64,000 bases of DNA. It comes from Pseudisothecium myosuroides (lineage: Eukaryota; Streptophyta; Bryopsida; Hypnales; Lembophyllaceae). The stretch is from NCBI GenBank assembly GCA_951799445.1, contig OX637288.1, positions 3,722,501 to 3,786,500 of the forward strand, read 5' to 3'. The notes beneath the pieces were generated by a model. It had not been told where the DNA came from. It searched no databases and was given only the letters and a program-made list of their open reading frames with translations. A program made the translations under genes and the position numbers. Each line of letters begins with the position of its first letter. Within the stretch, counting starts at the first letter, position 1. Shown piece by piece: positions 61,101-64,000 of this stretch.

Positions 61101-62748
61101 GCAACCATAAACAATAGCCAAGCCAAGAGGCTGGCTAATGAAGAGAATAAGAGCCAGAACCAATGACAATAGAAAGAAAGAGACTAAGTGACAAAACCAA
61201 TGACAACAAGCTGAGAGAGACTAGATGAAAGAATACAAAGGGGGACAAATGGAGCCAAATGCTATCAAATTTCGACCAAATGGTATTAGCCCTTTGAGGT
61301 TGGTACCGAGCGCTAAGTTGGGTTTTTAGATTAGTTGTGCGTCCAATTACCAATAGGGCATTCCACAATGCTTCTTGAGTGTAGGTTGAAAATTTGTAAG
61401 TCTGTATTTTAACTAGTCTATAGGATTGTGAATTTCATAGGAAGATCACTCGTGCGAGCTAAATAGAGAGACCATCTAGAATGGGTGCTACAAGAGCCAA
61501 ACTTTCTTGAGCCTAATAATTTTATTGCTATGTATTGGATGATTTTGTATGCAATCGTTCAATGAGTGCGGTAGTTGTTGACCATAGTAAATCCCATTTC
61601 CATTCAAAGATGAATTGTCCATCAACCAATTTAGCCAAATCATGCTTATACCCAAAATGCTAATTAGAAGCCAACCGAGTGTTGATTGAAAAAGATGAAT
61701 TGTAAGTTGTTCATAATAGGGGTCAATCAATTATAAGAGACACAATCAAGTTCCTAAGAGTTTTAGTATCTTCTACGTGATACTTTGTAGATCATAGCTT
61801 GTAATGTAAATGAGATTTTATTTTGTGCTATTCATTTACTTTTCTCTAACATCACGTGTGGAACAAATGTGAACAGTTGGCAAAGTTCCATTGGCTTGGT
61901 CAGCTAGGGTGCAAATTGCTTTAGATGCAGCACAAGGATTGGAATACATTCATGAGCACACGAAGCCTACTTACATCCATCGTGATATCAAGTCTGCTAA
62001 CATTCTACTTGACAAAGAATATCATGCAAAGGTAACTTGTGCTTCATCACCCCATGTATCATTCCGTAGGTAAATCTTGGACAAATGCAGATAAGGGACG
62101 CAATTGGATAATTGATGAATTTGAGTACGTATGTGTATCTATACAATCATATCATTCCATCATAGCGTCGATTATCTATCTTTTCTAGTGTGGTTGACTT
62201 GGCAATAGCTATACTAGTGGTATTAATGTGACGTTGGAACACCAATCTATAATGTTGGAGCTTGGTGCTCCAAGACCATATTGGTACTAATATGGCACTA
62301 GTACTACCGATGTTGGGGCAAGTTTTGACCAAATGATCTATTAATGGACATTTCAAAAATTTAATGGTATTTGAGTGCTATATTCACAATAGTGACATTA
62401 CAAATCCTAATATCCATTCAATATTGGTAACTCACTTGTTTATGATAGTTGGCTAAGTACCAATATTTACATTCTTGAACTTAAGATGCAAGAGATGTCA
62501 AAGAATTGGAGCATCTTGTATACCTCATGGGAATTTACAATAGAATCTAAGGTGTTTGCACCTCCTTTTAGAATGATACTTATATATTGAATTCTCTACA
62601 ATGTCATTTTCTTATAATCAAGTTTCATTGGATATTGCTATTTGAAGGTGGCAGATTTTGGTATCACAAAACTTATGGAGGTGAAAGTTGAAGGAATAGT
62701 GACACAACCCACAAGAGTGGTTGGAACTTGGGGTTACATGTCTCTAGA
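55185..62748 (+). CDS. CERK1-type LysM receptor-like kinase, 3' part beyond window
   Basis: Coding exons: 55185-55526, 56572-56905, 57459-57528, 57687-57694, 58238-58456, 59073-59269, 60247-60336, 60828-60924, 61877-62031, 62648-62748; 537 residues and a split codon so far, phases closing. A plasma-membrane receptor; relatives sense chitin or symbiotic lipo-chitooligosaccharides. The in-frame ATG at 55185 is followed by a signal peptide (about 15-37). LysM region 39-235 contains [26 protein letters not shown] (C100, C102), NCSYG (C161) and EYGLFVTYP. Transmembrane segment about 265-290. Kinase: glycine loop GEGGFT (375-380), K395, E408, HRD (487-489), DFG (507-509). Oddities: an 8-nt exon; NCSY where relatives have NCSC; Thr380 for the third loop glycine; SLE (536-538) for the usual APE. 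RD-type and probably expressed, but activity is uncertain. The next exons (rest of the C lobe) are off the window. Confidence 0.88.
57687..57694 (+). other. 8-nt microexon of the LysM kinase gene
   Basis: TGGCACAA lies between the acceptor GTGTGTGCCAG and the donor GTGAGTGAC. The exon before leaves GG and the exon after starts GTTCTGC. Without this exon the frame fails; with it the join reads Gly-Gly-Thr-Ser-Ser, a Gly/Ser-rich juxtamembrane linker as in relatives. Confidence 0.65.
59491..59758. mobile_element. GGTGGGTAC-type MITE (about 268 bp), in LysM kinase intron
   Basis: TAAGGTGGGTACCC on the left, GGGTACCTACCTA on the right. Apparently an internally deleted relative of 53740-54285. 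It lies between exons 6 and 7. Confidence 0.6.
59771..60185. mobile_element. TAAGGTAG-type MITE (415 bp), in LysM kinase intron
   Basis: TAAGGTAGTAGGCT followed by GCGACCC on the left matches, inverted, GGGTCGC followed by AGCCTCCTACCTTA on the right, a 27-bp imperfect TIR. A one-ended copy lies at 23804. It follows the previous MITE by only 12 bp. Confidence 0.65.
60379..60521. repeat. Foldback MITE, 143 bp
   Basis: The arms of about 50 bp, TAAGGTGAAAACATCCATTC onward and its complement ending GTTTTCACCTTA, flank a spacer of about 45 bp. It lies 42 bp after the exon 7 donor of the LysM kinase gene. Confidence 0.7.
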
Positions 62749-62970
62749 GTGAGTTTCATTCTTAATCCTTATACATATCATAAGATGAAAAAATAGGGTG
62801 TTTTCTAACTTTTAGTCTTTTGAATTTTAAAGGTTAATCATCACAATTTCTTATATCCATTAGCTCTTTATGTAAGAGTAGATTACGAATTCTCAAATTT
62901 TTATTGTAGCTTTAATTAAACTAATAGTACAACCGTTACAACATTTGTATCAACCACCCCTTGCCTTGCC

Positions 62971-63893
62971 TTAACCCCTAAAGTTCCATGACTATGTTTT
63001 CACCGAAAACACTCAAAAATTGCCATTTTTAGTATAAGTACCAAATTTTTGGAATTTTTTTTTGACACATGTAACCATAGGATCTTATAGTAAACTAGTT
63101 TTTGAAGATGTGGAAAAAATTTCAGAATTTTCCACCATGCGGATTGGAAGATATTAGCATTTGAATTGGCAAAAATCCTTTTTTTGTTCCTGCAAAAAAC
63201 AGGGCAGCTGCACTTTACAAGGTCACATTTGTATGAAAAAATGTCCAAAATGGTGGTGCTTCTTTGAATTATTTTTTTAAACAAGTTGGCTACATGCTTA
63301 AAAAATTTCAAATCATTTGGAATTGTACAACATATACAAAAAAATAGTAAGTAGAAAGAAGTAGAGAATGATCCAAAATACTAAATTGTTAAGAATTTAA
63401 TTATGGAATTGAAAAATGTCAATCCCAATGGTTGTAATGTTGTAATAAACAACCTAAATACTATGATTTTTTTTTTCAAAAAATATTAAAAATTGAGTTA
63501 AATAAACAACTTCAAAGTTTATTTTAGAGTAGAGAATCTGTAACTGCCCGCAAACTAAAAAACCTCATAACTTTTTATTCATTGGTCGAAATGGAATGAT
63601 TTAAAGCTTTCCAAATATATATAACCCTTAAAACCAATTTCAAATTTTTATTTTTAAAAAAAGTGATTTTTTCAGATTTGCCCGGACTGCCCTCTCGGTG
63701 AAAAAAGTAACATATTAGGCTATAACTTTAGACTCCTATTTCAAAATGTCATGAAATTAGTGCACATGAAAGATATTCCTCATCCCCACCTTCTATTAAA
63801 ATTTCAGCTTAAAATATGAAAATCTCTAGTCACACGTATCAGCCCAAAATTGCTATGTTGCTAAAAAGAGTAGGTTGGTCCTTTAGGGGTTAA
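62971..63893. mobile_element. TTAA-flanked TIR element, copy T9 (923 bp), in LysM kinase intron
   Basis: TTAA-CCCCTAAAG on the left, CTTTAGGGG-TTAA on the right, both perfect. It is the reverse complement of T1 in plan and detail (compare GACTATGTTTTCACC near its left end with the right end of T1). It sits in the intron after exon 10. Intact ends suggest a comparatively young copy. Confidence 0.8.
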
Positions 63894-64000
63894 GAAACAT
63901 AAAATTTTGATTAGTTTGGCAGATGGGGATTTTAAATTCAACAATGCTTCTTGATTTTGGCTAAAAGCTTACAACTTGTCTTATTTAGCTTCTACTACAT
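63894..64000. other. Intron sequence at window edge
   Basis: No further kinase exon is recognisable before the window ends, so this is presumably still the intron after exon 10. Confidence 0.4.

Overview
The window looks like nuclear DNA of a land plant. It holds intron-rich genes with plant-type products: a CERK1-type LysM receptor kinase, the 26S proteasome subunit RPN10, a plastid-style prolyl aminopeptidase, a 2-oxoglutarate dioxygenase and a UDP-xylose synthase fragment. TTTAGGG telomere-type boxes lie upstream of one gene. Introns are short to medium, the intergenic DNA is AT-rich, and small inverted-repeat transposons are very dense. I cannot name the species; a bryophyte, lycophyte or fern would fit, but that is a guess.

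Layout. 1-20 kb is repeat territory. Its only gene-like object is a 204-codon ORF made of 138-bp in-frame repeats (5300-5914). Two diverged copies of a roughly 3.3-kb segment (about 10.56-13.96 kb and 15.33-18.64 kb) carry the same assortment of repeats. 20.2-22.7 kb is a five-exon 2OG-Fe(II) dioxygenase (+). 22.8-27.7 kb is repeats, including a MITE whose right end is tandemly duplicated. 27.8-31.6 kb is an eight-exon EEF2KMT/FAM86-type methyltransferase (-). 31.9-39.4 kb is AT-rich repeat DNA with a broken 5' fragment of a UDP-xylose synthase gene (36.4-37.1 kb) that sits inside an interrupted transposon copy. 39.4-43.1 kb is an eleven-exon prolyl aminopeptidase (-) and 44.2-47.6 kb a ten-exon RPN10 (-). 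48.3-54.8 kb holds two long foldbacks, a decayed Ty3/gypsy polymerase remnant pierced by small elements, and other MITEs. 55.2-62.7 kb is the first ten coding exons of a LysM receptor-like kinase (+); its 3' end lies beyond the window. I assembled the exons by hand from GT/AG sites, reading phase and remembered family motifs. All phases close in the 2OG dioxygenase, methyltransferase, aminopeptidase, RPN10 and LysM kinase models.

The most unusual feature is a high-copy family of non-autonomous elements, about 920-945 bp when full length. They are bounded by TTAA-CCCCTAAAG and CTTTAGGGG-TTAA, so the target site and first terminal bases are of piggyBac type. At least nine copies or fragments lie in this window. 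One splits a gypsy reading frame so cleanly that the empty site can be inferred, one sits in a LysM kinase intron, and one has been split by the insertion that brought in the UXS fragment.

The genes do not form a pathway. RPN10 and the aminopeptidase both belong to protein turnover and lie side by side on one strand, which in a plant is probably chance.
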